Shown here: positions 47,801 to 60,299 of the stretch, in pieces
Layout: each line of letters starts with the position of its first letter
Numbering within the stretch: position 1 is the first letter of the stretch
DNA from: Aegilops tauschii subsp. strangulata
Taxonomy: Eukaryota; Streptophyta; Magnoliopsida; Poales; Poaceae
Length of the DNA: 64,000 nt
Direction: 5' to 3'
Assembly (NCBI RefSeq): GCF_002575655.3
Contig: NC_053038.3
Span: 142,802,885 to 142,866,884 of the forward strand
Program-made: the position numbers and the translations under genes
Notes under the pieces: generated by a model
The model's database searches: none
What the model was told of the DNA's origin: nothing
What the model saw: the letters and a program-made list of their open reading frames with translations, nothing else

Positions 47801-48868
47801 CTTGACCACTGCATTGCTGGAAGATCTCACAGGAGGAGGAGGCAGAAGGCGCCTTTGGTTGAAGCACTTGTTAGCATAGTGACCTTTCTGCTGACACTTG
47901 TTGCAAGTCACCTCTGAGAGTGGACGATGGTCAGGAGCATTCGACTTTGGAGCTTGATTCTGAGACTTGTTCTGATAGCTAGAGTTGGATGAGTGGGAAG
48001 ATCCATGGCCACCTTTGTTCTTCTGCTGGTAAGACTGACGAAATGGAGGAGGAGGAGGCAACCAGAACTTCTGTTGCTTAGCAGCCACTAGTGAGGAAGA
48101 AGAAGACTGAACTGCGTCCCTGACTCTCTTCTTAGAAGCCTCACACTTGAGCTGAGCAGCCTCTTGCTTCAGTGCCATATTGTAGAAATCATCATACTTG
48201 GTCGGCTCAAAAAGCACGAGAGGTAATTGCAGATCTTCTCTGAGGCCACCTCTGAATTGATAGATCATGCTCTTTTCATCAGGAACGTCTTGCTTAGCGA
48301 AGCGAGTGAGTTTCTGAAACTGAGTATTGTATTGATACACGGACATGCTGCCTTGCTTGAGGTTGCGGAACTCATCACGCTTACTCTCAACAACACTTTG
48401 TGGAATGTGGTGAGCTTTGAAGTCTCGGCGGAAATCATCCCAGGTAATCACACGACCTCCTCTGGAATCTTTGTATTGTTGATACCACTCGGCAGCTTGA
48501 TCCTTGAGTTGAAAAGAAGCGAACTTGACAAAGTCCTCAGGCCTGACATTGCTACATTCAAAATGCTTGTTGATGTCCACGAGCCAATCATCGGCATCTG
48601 TGGCCTCGGCACAGTAGCTGAAAGACTTGGACTGATTAGCGAGGAACTGGTTGAGGGTAGCGAAGTGAGGCTGATTGTTGCCTTGGCCTTGATTTCCTTG
48701 ATTGCCTTGCCCTTGGGTGCGTTCTTGCAAGAGTTGCAAAATCATCTGAGCATTGGCATTGGTGGCTGCCATGATAGCTTGCCATGCCTCCGGAGGCGGA
48801 GGTGGTGGTGGAGGGTTCGCCTGACTCCCTTCATTGCGTTCCGGATTCTGACGCGTTGGCGGAGCCAT
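44827..48868 (-). pseudogene. Element B gag-pol, gag to integrase
   Basis: The start is taken as the ATG at 48868 ([12 protein letters not shown]), the usual gag start; the frame is open 122 codons upstream but looks like leader. In residues from there: Pro-rich N-terminus, retrotransposon gag about 85-215, zinc knuckle C322-C325-H330-C335, protease DTGA near 395, RT with YLDD near 707-710, RNase H with FCDAS near 810, integrase zinc domain with HPG...CDVCQ, then the integrase core with [13 protein letters not shown] and [13 protein letters not shown]. The frame is open to the insertion of A at 44826, just after FEIGDH. Together with 5714..5305, counting the TSD once, the length is 4452 bases, so it was a complete 1483-residue ORF until A inserted. 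Confidence 0.92.
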
Positions 48869-49780
48869 CCTGAAGAGGGTGACATCCGTTAGCATCTTGA
48901 TAGACAAATAGACAAGTTGAATCAACGGATAGAAATTGCAACATATAGTCTTCACAATAAACATTCGAACGAGGATGAACGAATGAACTACATAGTAAAT
49001 CATCACACTTCCATTAAGGTGAGAAGCCACTTGATAAAGGGTTGATGAATAAAAATAAAAAAGGTATGAGTGGAACAAATAAATGGTAAGGATTACCCAA
49101 TCAAAAACCCAGTATCTGCGGGAAGAAATGCTAAGAGCTACTTGAATCCCACCTATAAACTCCCGAAACTTTCTGGTTATGCAATCTGGTGTTGGGGATA
49201 CAGGGGACACAAAATATATCACCCAAACTAGCAATCCCTAGATCCAGCTGTATCCATCCGTCAACACATAACCAAGAAACCTTCGCAAATCGTGTACCTC
49301 AACCTTCGAAAAGCATCAGTTATACGAGTTATGGCAATACTCCCGAACTCCCGCCCCAGTACTGGATGGCGTCGAGGTGATCTCACCAAAAACTGCATAA
49401 AAGAGATTTTCGATGTCGGCGAAACTCAGGTATTCCAGAACTGCAACGATAAAATTGTGACGACAACACCTCGGAGCTCAACTCCCCAGGACACTGCCAC
49501 AACCCCTAAATGTCAGGAGGCACCAAGAACAATGTTCTCATCACAAAACCATCGGAACGATTCTAAGATACCCGCGTGATCCAAAAAAAAAATTTAGTGA
49601 AATTTGAGGAGAGAAGAGTCAAAACTTCTACGTCAGGAGGCCTCACCAGAGCGACGAAGGGACTGAGGAGTAAAAAGAATCCTACTCTCCGATATATATA
49701 ATCCTAAGACTCAAAACATTTTTGTTCTAGACTCAACAACGCCAGCGATTCGATCAAGCAGGGGGCTCCTAAGTCGGGGA
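48869..49780 (-). other. Element B 5' leader
   Basis: About 910 bp between PBS and gag with no recognisable domain. The gag frame is open through its gag-proximal part (49234..48869) but encodes a hydrophobic, non-gag-like sequence. No other feature seen. Confidence 0.6.
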
Positions 49781-49796
49781 TGGCTCTGATTACCAA
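49781..49796 (-). other. Primer-binding site of element B
   Basis: Minus-strand TTGGTAATCAGAGCCA next to the 5' LTR. It resembles the common initiator-Met PBS TGGTATCAGAGCC with one extra A. Confidence 0.65.
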
Positions 49797-49798
49797 CT

Positions 49799-52700
49799 TG
49801 TAACGCCCACGATGCGGCTATATCTCCCACGTGTCGAGGCACGACTTAGAGGCATAACCGCATTGTGGTTTTGTCGCAAGAAGGGTCATCTTCACACAAT
49901 CCCATGTAATGGACAAGAATGGGATAACGAGAGTTGGCTTACAATCGCCACTTCACACAATACATAAATATAATTCATACATCATCCAAAATCCACACAT
50001 AGACCGACTACGGTCAAATCCAAATGAAAATAAGATAACCCCAAATGCTAGATCCCCGATCGTCCCAACTGGGCTCCACTAATGCTCATCAGGAAAAGAA
50101 ACATAGTATCGACCACGTTCCTTGTCAAACTCCCACTTGAGCTCGGTTGCGTCATCTGCACTGGCATCGTCGGCACCAGCAACTGTTTTGGTAGAATCTG
50201 TGAGTCACGAGGACTCAGCAATCTCACACCCGCGAGATCAAGACTATTTAAGCTTATAGGAAAGGATGGTGTAATGAGGTGGAGCTGCAGCAGGCACTAA
50301 GCATATATGGTGGCTAACGTACGCAAAAGAGAGCGAGAAGAGAAGCAACGCAACGGTCGCGAAGCTAGAAATGATCAAGAAGTGATCCTGAAACTACTTA
50401 CGTTCATGCATAAATCAAACCGTGTTCACTTCCCGGACTCCGCCGAGAAGAGACCATCACGGCTACACACACGGTTGATGTATTTTAATTAAATCAAGTG
50501 TCAAGTTCTCTACAACCGGACATTAACAAATTCCCATCTGCCTCATAACCGCGGGCACGGCTTTCGAAAGATAATACCCTGCAGGGGTGTCCCAACTTAG
50601 CCCATTATAAGCTCTCACGGTCAACGAAGGATAAACCTTCTCCCGAGAAGACCCGATCAGTCTCAGAATCCCGGTTTACAAGACATTTCGACAATGGTAA
50701 AACAAGACCAGCAAAGCCGCCCGAATGTGCCGACAAATCCTGATAGGAGCTGCACATATCTCGTTCTCAGGGCACACCAGATGAGCAGTCCGTACACCTA
50801 AAACCAGGCCCCAAGTTTCCCCGAGGTGGCGCTGCAAAGGGCTCTAGTTTGGACCAGCACTCAGAGGAACACTGGCCCGGGGGTTTAAATAAAGATGACC
50901 CTCCGGCTCGCGAAAACCCAAGGGAAAAGGCTTAGGTGGCAAATGGTAAAATCAAAGTTGGGCCTTGCTGGAGGAGTTTTATTCAAGGCGAACTTTCAAG
51001 GGGGTCCCATAAATCACCCAACCGCGTAAGGAACGCAAACTCAAGGAACATAATACCGGTATGACGGAAACTAGGGCGGCAAGAGGGGAACGAAACACCA
51101 GGCATAAGGCCGAGCCTTCCACCCTTTACCAAATATATAGATGCATTAATTAAATAAGAGATACTGTGATATTCCAAAAAATCCATGTTCCAACATGGAA
51201 CCAACTTCAACTTCACCTGCAACTAGCAACGCTATAAGAAGGGCTGAGCAAAAGCGGTAACTTAGCCAAACAACGATTTGCTAGGAAAGGATGGTTAGAG
51301 GCTTGACATGGCAAATATGGGAGGCATGATATAGCAAGTGGTAGGTAGCGCAGCATAGCAGATTAGAGCAAACAACTAGCAAAGCAAAGATAGAAATGAT
51401 TTCGAGGGTATGGTCATCTTGCCTGCAAGGTTCTCAGAGTTGTCGAAAGCTTGATCCTCGTAAGCGTACTCAACAGGTTCCTCGTTCACGAACTCATCTC
51501 CCGGCTATACCCAAAACAAGAACACAAGCAACGGAACCACAATCAATCACGGGAAATGCACAAGCAACATGATGCAAAACATGTATGATATGCGAGATGT
51601 GGTTTGCGATGCATATGCGTGCTCCGAAAGAAAAAGGGTAAACAAGGCAGTAACTTGGCAAACCAAGTATGCCACTGGAAAGATGAGATGATTTCGGTCG
51701 AAATCGATATAAAGATCACCGGAAACGGATGCACGGTTTGCAAATGGCAAGCAAAACAAGAATGACACGATTCTGCGATTAACAGCATGATAGCACTTAG
51801 AATACAACAAGAAACTATGCTACAGCACTCCAACATAGCAACAACGCATATGGAAGTAATATACAGGATATGCTTGACAAAAGATGAACACTGAGCTACG
51901 GCTATATCACAACATAACAGGTTCAAACAAGCATGGCAAAAGTGCAAAAGATATCAGGTTCACAGACTTGGTGAAATTACTGGACATGGCTGAAACAGCA
52001 TCAGGTAGCAATGTTCAGAGCAAGAAACCAACATGCTACAAGAACTTAACATAGCAAAACAAGGCATGGCATGAATCTACTAAAAGCATAGAACAAAAGT
52101 CCCTTATTGATTATGAGCCAAAAAGGATCAGAAGATATGATGGCACCCATGTAAACATAGCAAGTTTCGTTAACAGGTTCCAGACTTGGCAGAAAACAGA
52201 GAATGACAGTAGCAGAAATTATGAGGGCATCTTGGTGAGCTTGATTCACTCATCACAAAGAAATTCATGACAAAAAAATCATACCTACATCACGATGGCA
52301 TGTTTATGAAGCTAACCATGGCAAGAGCAAATACATAGCATGTATGGATAAACTACAACAACCTTGGCAAAATTGAATATCATGTTAACAATCTGCCAGG
52401 AATATTTTATAGCAAAAGTAGAGCAAGATTACGACATGCTATGTCACTCCATAATTGCAAACAAGGTCATGGATGGATAGAGAACAACTATATCTACAAA
52501 ACATCCTTAATGAACATCACCAAAAGTAGTATGGATCTCTCTGAAGACACATGGATACAGGGCAACAAAATAACAGCAGAAATAGACTGAAATTACTAAG
52601 TCCCTGAAAACAGAAACATCACGAAGCCTAGTTTGCATGTTTGTGCTAGTCACCACATAGATCACAAAAATACATGGCAAACACCTCTGTAAAGATGGCA

Positions 52701-54019
52701 TGTCATAGATAAAAACACATGTAGAGCTCCTACTCATAAGATGCACACATCAATTGCAACAAAAAAATACAAAACACCAAGTACTGATAAGTAACAGCAG
52801 GTAACAGCATATAGCACTCTTGCACCAGAGATTTGGGCATCAAGATGGACTCCAATGAGCATGGCATAATGGAACAAAATGAAGAGCATCTCGAGACGAA
52901 CATTTCGACATATTACACGCACGAAACGGAGAAGTATGCACGGAGATATGATGCGATGAACAGGAGCATATAAAGTAAAATACACGGGACTTGAGGAAAA
53001 TCGAGGGGAGGAAGAAGTCAACCTCTGAGAGATCTGGATCGGGCCGGCTCGTCGGCGCGCGAACCGAGGTTCGTCGGAGGAGAGGGAGACAGCGGCGGAG
53101 CTCGGGGAAGAGGGAGGAGGCCGCCGGAGTCGGGGAGAGGCGGACGCGGGGTCGGGGCGCGCGGGGGCGGCGGCGACCGGAGAGAGGTCGCGCTGGAGGC
53201 GGCGGACGGCGGCGAGGTCCGGCAGGCGGCGGGCGCGGGCTCCCGCGGAGGAGGCGACGGGCGCGGCGGCGCTGGGAGCTGCGGGCGAGGCGCGGGCCGG
53301 GAGGGCCCCGCACGGGCCCCGGCGGGCCGGCGGCGATGTGGGCGCGGGCTGCCACATGTCGCGCGGAGATTGGCTGCGGGCGGCGGCGGCTGAAGCGTCC
53401 GGCGGCGGTGGGCGTGTCCGGTGGCGGCGGGGCGATTTGATCTAGGATTTGATCCGAAATTTCGGAGGGGGAAGTGTTTTTATAGGTAGAGGGAGCTAGG
53501 AGACTCCAAATGGAGTGCGGTTTTCGCCCACACGATCGTGATCGAACGAGAGAGAGCATGGAGGGGACTTAGAGGGGTTTTGGGCTGTTTTGGAGGGGGG
53601 TTTTGCTGCAACACCCAAAAGGACTTTGCGGTTACCCGGCTAACCATTGGAGCATCAAACGACCTCCAAATGGAACGAAACTTCACAGGTGGTCTACCGG
53701 TGGTATACCAAGGCCACTTGACAAACCTCGGTCCATTCTGAGAACGTTTAACACCCGCTCACGAAAATAAACAAGAGGGGTGCGCCGGTGCATGTGGGAG
53801 TGCCGGATTGCAAAACGGACAACGGGGAAAATGCTCGGATGCATGAGACGAACACGTATGCAAATGAGATGCACATGATGACATGATATGAGATGCATGA
53901 CATGAACAAAATGCAAAACGAAAGACAAAACCCAACCACGGAGGGAATATCATAACACATAGCTGAAAATGGCAAGAGTTGGAGTTACAAATATGGAAAG
54001 TTACATCCGAGGTGTTACA
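49799..54019 (-). repeat. Element B LTR, right copy (5' LTR)
   Basis: 4221 bp from TGTAACGCCC to GGTGTTACA on plus, matching 1082..5268. Minus-strand TATAAAA at 53483..53477 followed by a GC-rich leader (about 53440..53010). It contains the roughly 63-bp block missing from the left copy. The minus frame MLYSKCYHAVN... near 51810 recurs in the left LTR at 3031, as expected for an LTR pair. Confidence 0.9.
53477..53483 (-). promoter_or_regulatory. TATA box in 5' LTR of B
   Basis: Minus-strand TATAAAA in CCTATAAAAACAC, upstream of the GC-rich leader and correctly oriented for transcription of B's gag-pol. Confidence 0.6.
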
Positions 54020-54024
54020 TGTTG

Positions 54025-55053
54025 TTATGCGGTTTGACCGATAAAGATCTTTGTGGAGTATGTAGGAACCAATATGAGCATCCAGGTTCCGCTATTGGCT
54101 ATTGACCGAAAGAGAGTCTCGGTCATGTCTACATAGTTCTCGAACCCGTAGGGTCCGCATGCTTAACGTTCGATGACGACGGTATTATGAGTTTATGTGT
54201 TTTGATGTACCGAAGGTAGTTCAGAGTCCCGGATGTGATCACGGACATGACGAGGAGTCTCGAAATGGTCGAGACATAAAGATTGATATATTGGACAATG
54301 TTATTCGGACACCAAATGAGTTTCGGGGGTCACCGGATAATTATCGGAGTGCCGGGGGGTTATCGGAACCCCGGCGGAAACTAATGGGCCAACATGGGCG
54401 TTGTGAGAGAGAGAGAGAAGGGGGCCTTAGGGCTGCCCCCCCCCCTTGAGGAGTCCGAATTGGACAAGGAGGGGGCGGCGCCCCCTCTTTCTCTCCCTCT
54501 CTCCCTCTCCTTCCTTCCCCCTCTCTCTTCCCTTGTTGGAAACCTACTAGGAATAGGATTCCCAGTAGGAATCCTACTTGGGGCGCGCCCCATGAGGGCT
54601 GGCCGGCCTCCCCCTTGCTCCTTTATATACGGGGGCAGGGGGCACCCCATACACACAAGTTGGCAGTTGTCTTAGCCGTGTGAGGTGCCCCCCTCCACAG
54701 ATTTCCACCTCGGTCATATCATTGTAGTGCTTAGGCTAAGCCCTACGTCGGTAACTTCATCAACACCGTCAACACGCCGTCGTGCTGAAGGAACTCTCCC
54801 TCGGCCTCAGCTGGATCAAGAGTACGAGGGACGTCACCGAGCTGAACGTGTGTAGATCGCGGAGGTGCCGTGCGTTTGGTACTTGGATCGGTTGGATCGC
54901 GAAGACATTCGACTACATCAACTGCGTTACTAAATGCTTCCGCTTTCGGTCTACGAGGGAACATGGACACACTCTCCCCGCTCGTTGCTATGCATCACTT
55001 AGATGAATCTTGCGTGTGCGTAGGTAAATTTTGAAATACTACGTTCCCCAACA
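54025..55053 (+). mobile_element. Angela/WIS-type copia LTR, second part
   Basis: It continues the LTR interrupted at 1081: TTATGCGGTTTGACCGATAA onward. It contains a CT-rich microsatellite (about 54480..54535), a TTTATATAC TATA-like site near 54621 and ends CCCCAACA at 55053. Combined with 387..1081 the LTR is about 1.72 kb, the size usual for Angela. The PBS region that follows (TTAGCATCTGAGCCAGGT) is a degenerate form of the initiator-Met type. Confidence 0.88.
54420..54535. repeat. C-run and CT-rich microsatellite in the copia LTR
   Basis: A run of ten C near 54437 and an irregular CCCTCT/CTCTCC tract to about 54535. It is a low-complexity part of the LTR. Confidence 0.7.
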
Positions 55054-56331
55054 TTAGCATCTGAGCCAGGTCTATGCGTAGATGTTATATGCACGAGTAG
55101 AACACAAAGAGTTGTGGGCGATAATAGTCATACTGCTTACCAGCATGTCATACTTTGATTCGGCAGTATTGTTGGATGAAGCGGCTCAGACCGACATTAC
55201 GCGTACGCTTACGCGAGACTGGTTCTACCGACATGCTTCGCACACAGGTGGCTAGTGGGTGTCTGTTTCTCCAACTTTAGTTGAATCGAATGTGACTACG
55301 CCTGGTCCTTGTTGAAGGTTAAAACAGCAAACTTGACGAAAAATCGTTGTGGTTTTGATGCGTAGGTAAGAATGGTTCTTGCTAAGCCCATAGCAGCCAC
55401 GTAAAACTTGCAACAACAAAGTAGAGGGCGTCTAACTTGTTTTTGCAGGGCATGTTGTGATGTGATATGGTCAAGACATGATTATATAAATTATTGTATG
55501 AGATGATCATGTTTTGTAACACAGTTATCGGCAATTGGCAGGAGCCATATGGTTGTCGCTTTATTGTATGAAATGCAATCGTCATGTAATTGCTTTACTT
55601 TATGACTAAGCGGTAGCGATAGTCGTAGAAGCAATAGTTGGCGAGACGACAACGATGCTCCGATGGAGATCAAAGTGTCAAGCCAGTGACGATGGTGATC
55701 ATGACGGTGCTTTGGGGATGGAGATCAAAGGCACAAGATGATGATGGCCATATCATATCACTTATATTGATTGCATGTGATGTTTATCCTTTATGCATCT
55801 TATTTTGCTTAGTACGACAGTAGCATTATAAGATGATCTCTCACTAAATTTCAAGGTATAAGTGTTCTCCCTGAGTATGTACCGTTGCTACAGTTCGAAG
55901 TGCCGAGACACCACGTGATGATCGGGTGTCATAAGCTCTACGTTCACATACAACGGGTGCAAGCCAGTTTTGCACACGCAGAATACTCGGGTTAAACTTG
56001 AAGAGCCTAGCATATGCATATATGGCCTCGGAACACGGAGACCGAAAGGTCGAGCATGAATCATATAGTAGATATGATCAACATAGTGATGTTCACCATT
56101 GAAAACCACTCCATCTCACGTGATGATCGGACATGGTTTAGTTGATATGGATCACGTGACCACTTAGATGATTAGAGGGATGTCTATCTAAGTGGTAGTT
56201 CTTAAGTAATATGATTAATTGAACTTTAATTTATGATGAACTTAGTCCTGGTAGTATTTGCATAACTATGTTGTAGATCAATAGCTCGCAACGTAGCTCC
56301 CCATTTTTTTATATGTTCCTAGAGAAAAACT
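55054..56331 (+). other. Angela-type 5' leader
   Basis: Untranslated leader between LTR and gag. No ORF of interest or other feature recognised. Its order and phrases (for example the CACGTGATGATCGG blocks at about 55912 and 56117) fit the family. Confidence 0.6.
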
Positions 56332-57810
56332 ATGTTGAAAGATGATAGTAGCAATGATGCGTACTAGATCCGTGATCAGAGGATTATCCTCATTGCCGCA
56401 CAGAAGAATTATGTCCTTGATGCACCGCTAGGTGACGGACCTATTGTAGGAGCAAATGCAGACGTTATGAACGTTTGGCAACCTCGGTATGATAACTACT
56501 TGATAGTTTAGTGCGCCATGCTTTACGGCTTAGAACTGGGACTTCAAAAATGTTTTGGACGCCACGGAGCATATAAGATGTTCCAAGAGCTGAAATTGGT
56601 ATTTCAGACTCATGCCCGAGTCGAGAGGTATGAGACCTCTGACAAGTACTTTGCCTACAAGATGGAGGAGAATAGCTCAACCAGTGAGCATGTGCTCAGA
56701 TTGTCTGAGTACTACAATTGCTTGAATCAAGTGGGAGTTAATCTTCCAGATAAAATAGTGATTGACAGGGTTCTCTAGTCACTATCACCAAGTTACTGGA
56801 ACTTCGTGATGAACTATAATATGCAAGGGATGACAAAAACAATTCCCGAGCTCTTCGTGATGCTGAAATCGACGAAGGTAGAAATCAAGAAAAGCATCAA
56901 ATGTTGATGGTTGACAAGACCACTAGTTTCAAGTAAAAGGGCAAGGGAAAGAAAGGGAACTTCAAGAAGAATGGCAAGCAAGTTGCCACTCACATGAAGA
57001 AGCCCAAAGCTAGACCCAAGCCTGAAATTGAGTGCTTCTACTGCGAAGGAAATGGTCACTAGAAGCGGAACGGCCCCAAATACTTGGCGGATAAGAAGGA
57101 TGGCAAAGTGAACAAAGGTATATTTGATATACAGGTTATTGATGTGTACTTTACTACTGTTTATAGCAACCCCTCGGTATTTGATACTGGTTCAATTGCT
57201 ATGAGTAGTAACTCAAAACGGGAGTTGCAAAATAAACAGAGACTAGTTAAGGGCGAGGTGATGATGTGTGTTGGAAGTGATTCCAAGGTTGATAAGATCA
57301 CCATCGCACACTCCCTTTACCTTCGGGATTAGTGTTGAACCTGAAATAAATGTTATTTGGTGTATGTGTTGAGCATGAATATGATTGGATCATGTTTATT
57401 GCAAAACAATTATTCATTTAAATCAAAGAATAATTGTTGTTCTATGTACATGAATAAAACCTTCTACGGTCATACACTCAATATAAATGGTTTGTTGAAT
57501 CTCGATCGTAGTGATACACATATTCATAATATTGATGCCAAAAGATGCAAAGTTGATAATGATAGTGCAACATATTTGTGGCACTGTCGTTTAGGTCATA
57601 TTGGTGTAAAGCGCATGAACAAATCCATGTTGATGGGCTTTTGGAATCACTTGATTATGAATCACTTGATGCTTGCGAACCATGCCTCATGGGAAAGATG
57701 ACTAAGACTCCGTTCTCTGGTACAATGGAGCGAGCAACAGACTTATTGGAAATAATACATACTGATGTATGCGATCCGATGAGTGTTGAGACTCGCGGCG
57801 GGTATCATTA
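56332..57810 (+). pseudogene. Decayed copia gag, protease and start of integrase (Angela type)
   Basis: The frame starts at about 56332. The gag segment 56518..56778 carries MFQELKLVFQTHARVERYE and RLSEYYNCLNQVGVNLPD. A zinc knuckle near 57034..57075 reads CFYC-GH but its last Cys is Gly. The protease motif VFDTGS is near 57178, then the GAG-pre-integrase LWHCRLGHIGVKRM near 57572 and CLMGKMTKTPFSG near 57690. Stops and frame changes occur throughout, for example TAG where Trp is expected near 56366. The integrase is cut by gypsy LTR E at 57811. No RT remains in the window. Confidence 0.85.
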
Positions 57811-59369
57811 TGTAACACCCCTAGTGTCAAGCTACAGTAATCCTCTACTAATGAGGCCACGTCACCACTGTTACTGTTGCTAATCTCGCTTAGATTCAAA
57901 TCTGTTTGAATTCAAATTTAATTTAAAGTCAAAATTTGAAGTTTTCATAATGACGAAACTAAAATGTGCAAATGTGGCAAATAATTCATAAGTATTATTA
58001 GTGAAGTAACAGAGTTTTTATAAAATGTTTAAGTGCTCAAAATTAAATGAAACAATGGCTTAAACAGTTATGTAAATTCCTTTTATAATTTCTAAAATAT
58101 CAAACTATTTTATTTGAGTCGCAAACTTTTTGTGGCAGAGGGTTAAACTAAAACATTGATTTAGATGTTGGTCTGTTTTTTTATTAATCTAAAATAGTGT
58201 AAAAATATAAATAAAACAGTAAAACAAATAAACAGAAACGTTAAAAGAACAATAAAAGTAAACGTTAAAAAAAGGAAGAGAAAAGCCCCTCCACTCCCCT
58301 GGGCCACTTGGCCCAGTTGGCCTGCTGGCCCAGCAGCCCACCTCCATCCCTCCTGCTACCTCGCTACAGTGAGGGCAGGGGGCGTGGAGGCCATCCGTCG
58401 GCCGACCGACGCCGTGGAGGCCATCTGCCGGCTCCCCCTCACCTACAAGACCACGGCGCCCCTCCCCCTCGAACCCTAGGACGCCCCTGCCTCTTCCCCC
58501 TTCCTCCTCGCGCCGCGCCTCGCTCTCCCTCGACGCGCCCGCTCGCCCGAAACCTCCGACGCCATGGCCGACCCCTTCCACGCGACCACCGTCGTCCCCG
58601 CGTGCTTGGAGCTTGACCAGGAGCTCCGTTCGCCTCCGCTGCATCGTCCACGAGCACCGTCCCGAGTTAGGACGCCTCCAAGCCTCACCATCGTCTTCTT
58701 CTTCCCGTCTGCACCGCCACGGTCCTCGCCTCGATTCGTCGCCTCCCGAGCTCCCTCGGCCTCCCCGACCATGTCCCCGGCTCCATGGTGAGCTCCTCCC
58801 CTGTATCACCCTTATCCCCCCTCGATTTAGTCGCCGTATGCCACTGTCACTGCCGCGCCCGAAGTTTGTTGTGCGTGTGCGCTCGTCGCGCTCCGCCGAG
58901 TCCTGGCCGCCCCGGGGGCATTCCCTCGCAGCGCCCCACGTGCGCTTGCTGCGCTCGCGCCGCCCGCTGCTCCTAGCCGCCCCTTGGGCGCCTTCCCCCG
59001 CGCATTGCTGCCGCTGCCGTCCACTGCTACCGCTGCTCGCCTGCCGGCGTTCTCCGCCGTCGTCGCCCCCAACCGCCCCGCCTCCATCACCGAGCCGCCG
59101 CGGCCGCCTCTGCTTCGCCTCCACCGCTCCGTGACCGGCTCCCCCGGGGCTCGGCCTCTGCCCCACGGTGCCGCGCCCCGCACCTGGCCGTGCCCGCAGC
59201 CGCCTGGCTCGCCGCCGTCCTGCGCCCCGCCGGGGACCGCCCTCGCCCCGCGGCCATCCCCTGTGCTCGGGCGGGCTTCGCCCCGCACATGCCCGCTACA
59301 CTGCCGCCTGTTTTGGCCCCCTGGGCCACTGACCCAGGGCCCCACGCCCCTTTTTCTAAAAAAATAAAA

Positions 59370-59470
59370 TAAATGAATAATAATATAAAAATTAATTAAT
59401 TAGTTAGTTAATTAATTAATTAACTTAATTAAAATAGTTTAACTAAACTAATTACTTAGTTGGCCTAACT
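59370..59470. repeat. TTAA-rich tract in element E
   Basis: Repeated TTAATTAAT/TTAGTTAG units immediately after the GC-rich leader; simple-sequence-like. Confidence 0.7.
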
Positions 59471-60064
59471 AATCTGTAATTAGTTAGATGTCTCAATGAC
59501 AGGGGGGCCCACCACCTGTTGACTAGTCAAACCTTGACTGGTCAACTAGGTCCCCCTTGGCCCATCTGTCATCCCCTGGGTACACTTCTGTGTACCCTGT
59601 GCTGGGTGCGCATAGCATTTTTCCAATTAATTTCGAATTAATAATAATTTCAGAATATTGCTAAAACTTTAGAAAATCATATAAAATAATCCGTAACTCG
59701 GATGAAAATACTTTCTACATGAAAGTTGCTCAGAACGACGAGACGAATCCGGATACGTAGCCCGTTCGTCCGCCACAGATCCCTAACCTATCGAACTCGC
59801 AACTTTCCCCCTCCGTTTCATCTGTCCGAAAACATGAAACACCGGGGATACTTTCCCGGATGTTTCCCCCCTTCACCGGTATCACCTCATACCGTGTTAG
59901 AACACGTCTAGCTCTGCCTGTTGTCCTGTTATGCACTTGCTTGCTATGTATTTACTGTTTCTCCCCCCTCTTCTCTTCGGTAGACCCCGTGACGATGCTG
60001 ATGCCCCTGTGGTCGACTACGTCACCGACGACCCCTCCTTCTTGTCTGAGCAACCAGGCAAGCC

Positions 60065-60085
60065 ACCCCACCCCCCCCCCCCCTG
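60065..60085. repeat. Poly-C tract in element E
   Basis: A near-continuous run of C after AAGCCACCCCA; prone to assembly and length error. Confidence 0.7.
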
Positions 60086-60299
60086 ATCACCAGATATCGC
60101 CTATTCTTCTCTATACTGCTTGCATTAGAGTAGTGTAGCATGTTACTGCTTTCCGTTAATCCTATCCTGATGCATAGCCTGTCATTGTTGCTACAGTTGT
60201 TACCCTTATCTGCTATCCTACTTCTTAGTATAGGATGCTAGTGTTCCATCAGTTGCCCTACACTCTTGTCCGTCTGCCATGCTATACTACTGGGTCGTG

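Larger units (their letters stand above)
1082..54019 (-). mobile_element. Element B: chromodomain Ty3/gypsy retrotransposon, hosting A, C and D
   Basis: The element begins TGTAACGCCC and ends GGTGTTACA and is flanked by the direct repeat TGTTG (1077..1081, 54020..54024). LTRs lie at 1082..5268 and 49799..54019. The coding strand is minus, so the 5' LTR is the right-hand copy. The internal region holds one gag-pol gene with a C-terminal chromodomain-like segment, which places it among chromoviruses, most likely the Tekay/Del type given the very long LTRs. Without the 39-kb insertion 5720..44826 and its extra TSD, B would be about 13.8 kb. It is inserted in the LTR of an Angela-type copia element. 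Confidence 0.92.
57811..60299 (+). mobile_element. Element E: gypsy-type LTR start, interrupted by F
   Basis: It begins TGTAACACCCCTAGTGTCAA right after TATCATTA in the copia integrase. It has an AT-rich upstream part with ATATAAATAAA near 58204, a GC-rich leader (about 58280..59345) and a TTAATTAA-rich tract (about 59370..59470). The pattern fits a long gypsy LTR in plus orientation. The short run near 59985..60055 (GACGATGCTGATGCCCCTGT...) reads DDADAPVVDYVTDDPSFLSE in one frame but no gene can be built. The other end is not visible before F begins, so the TSD cannot be confirmed. Confidence 0.65.

Noticed and set aside
49781..49800. Possible tRNA gene fragment near TGGTAATCAGAGCC
   Set aside because: Short match only; it is the primer-binding site next to B's LTR, and no cloverleaf is present.
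58189..59166. 325-codon minus ORF and a 173-codon plus ORF in the GC-rich part of E
   Set aside because: Overlapping long frames on both strands are expected in very GC-rich sequence; residues are low complexity and no family is recognised.
59985..60055. Coding-like run DDADAPVVDYVTDDPSFLSE in element E
   Set aside because: Very short, no splice sites or start that make a gene; probably LTR leader sequence.
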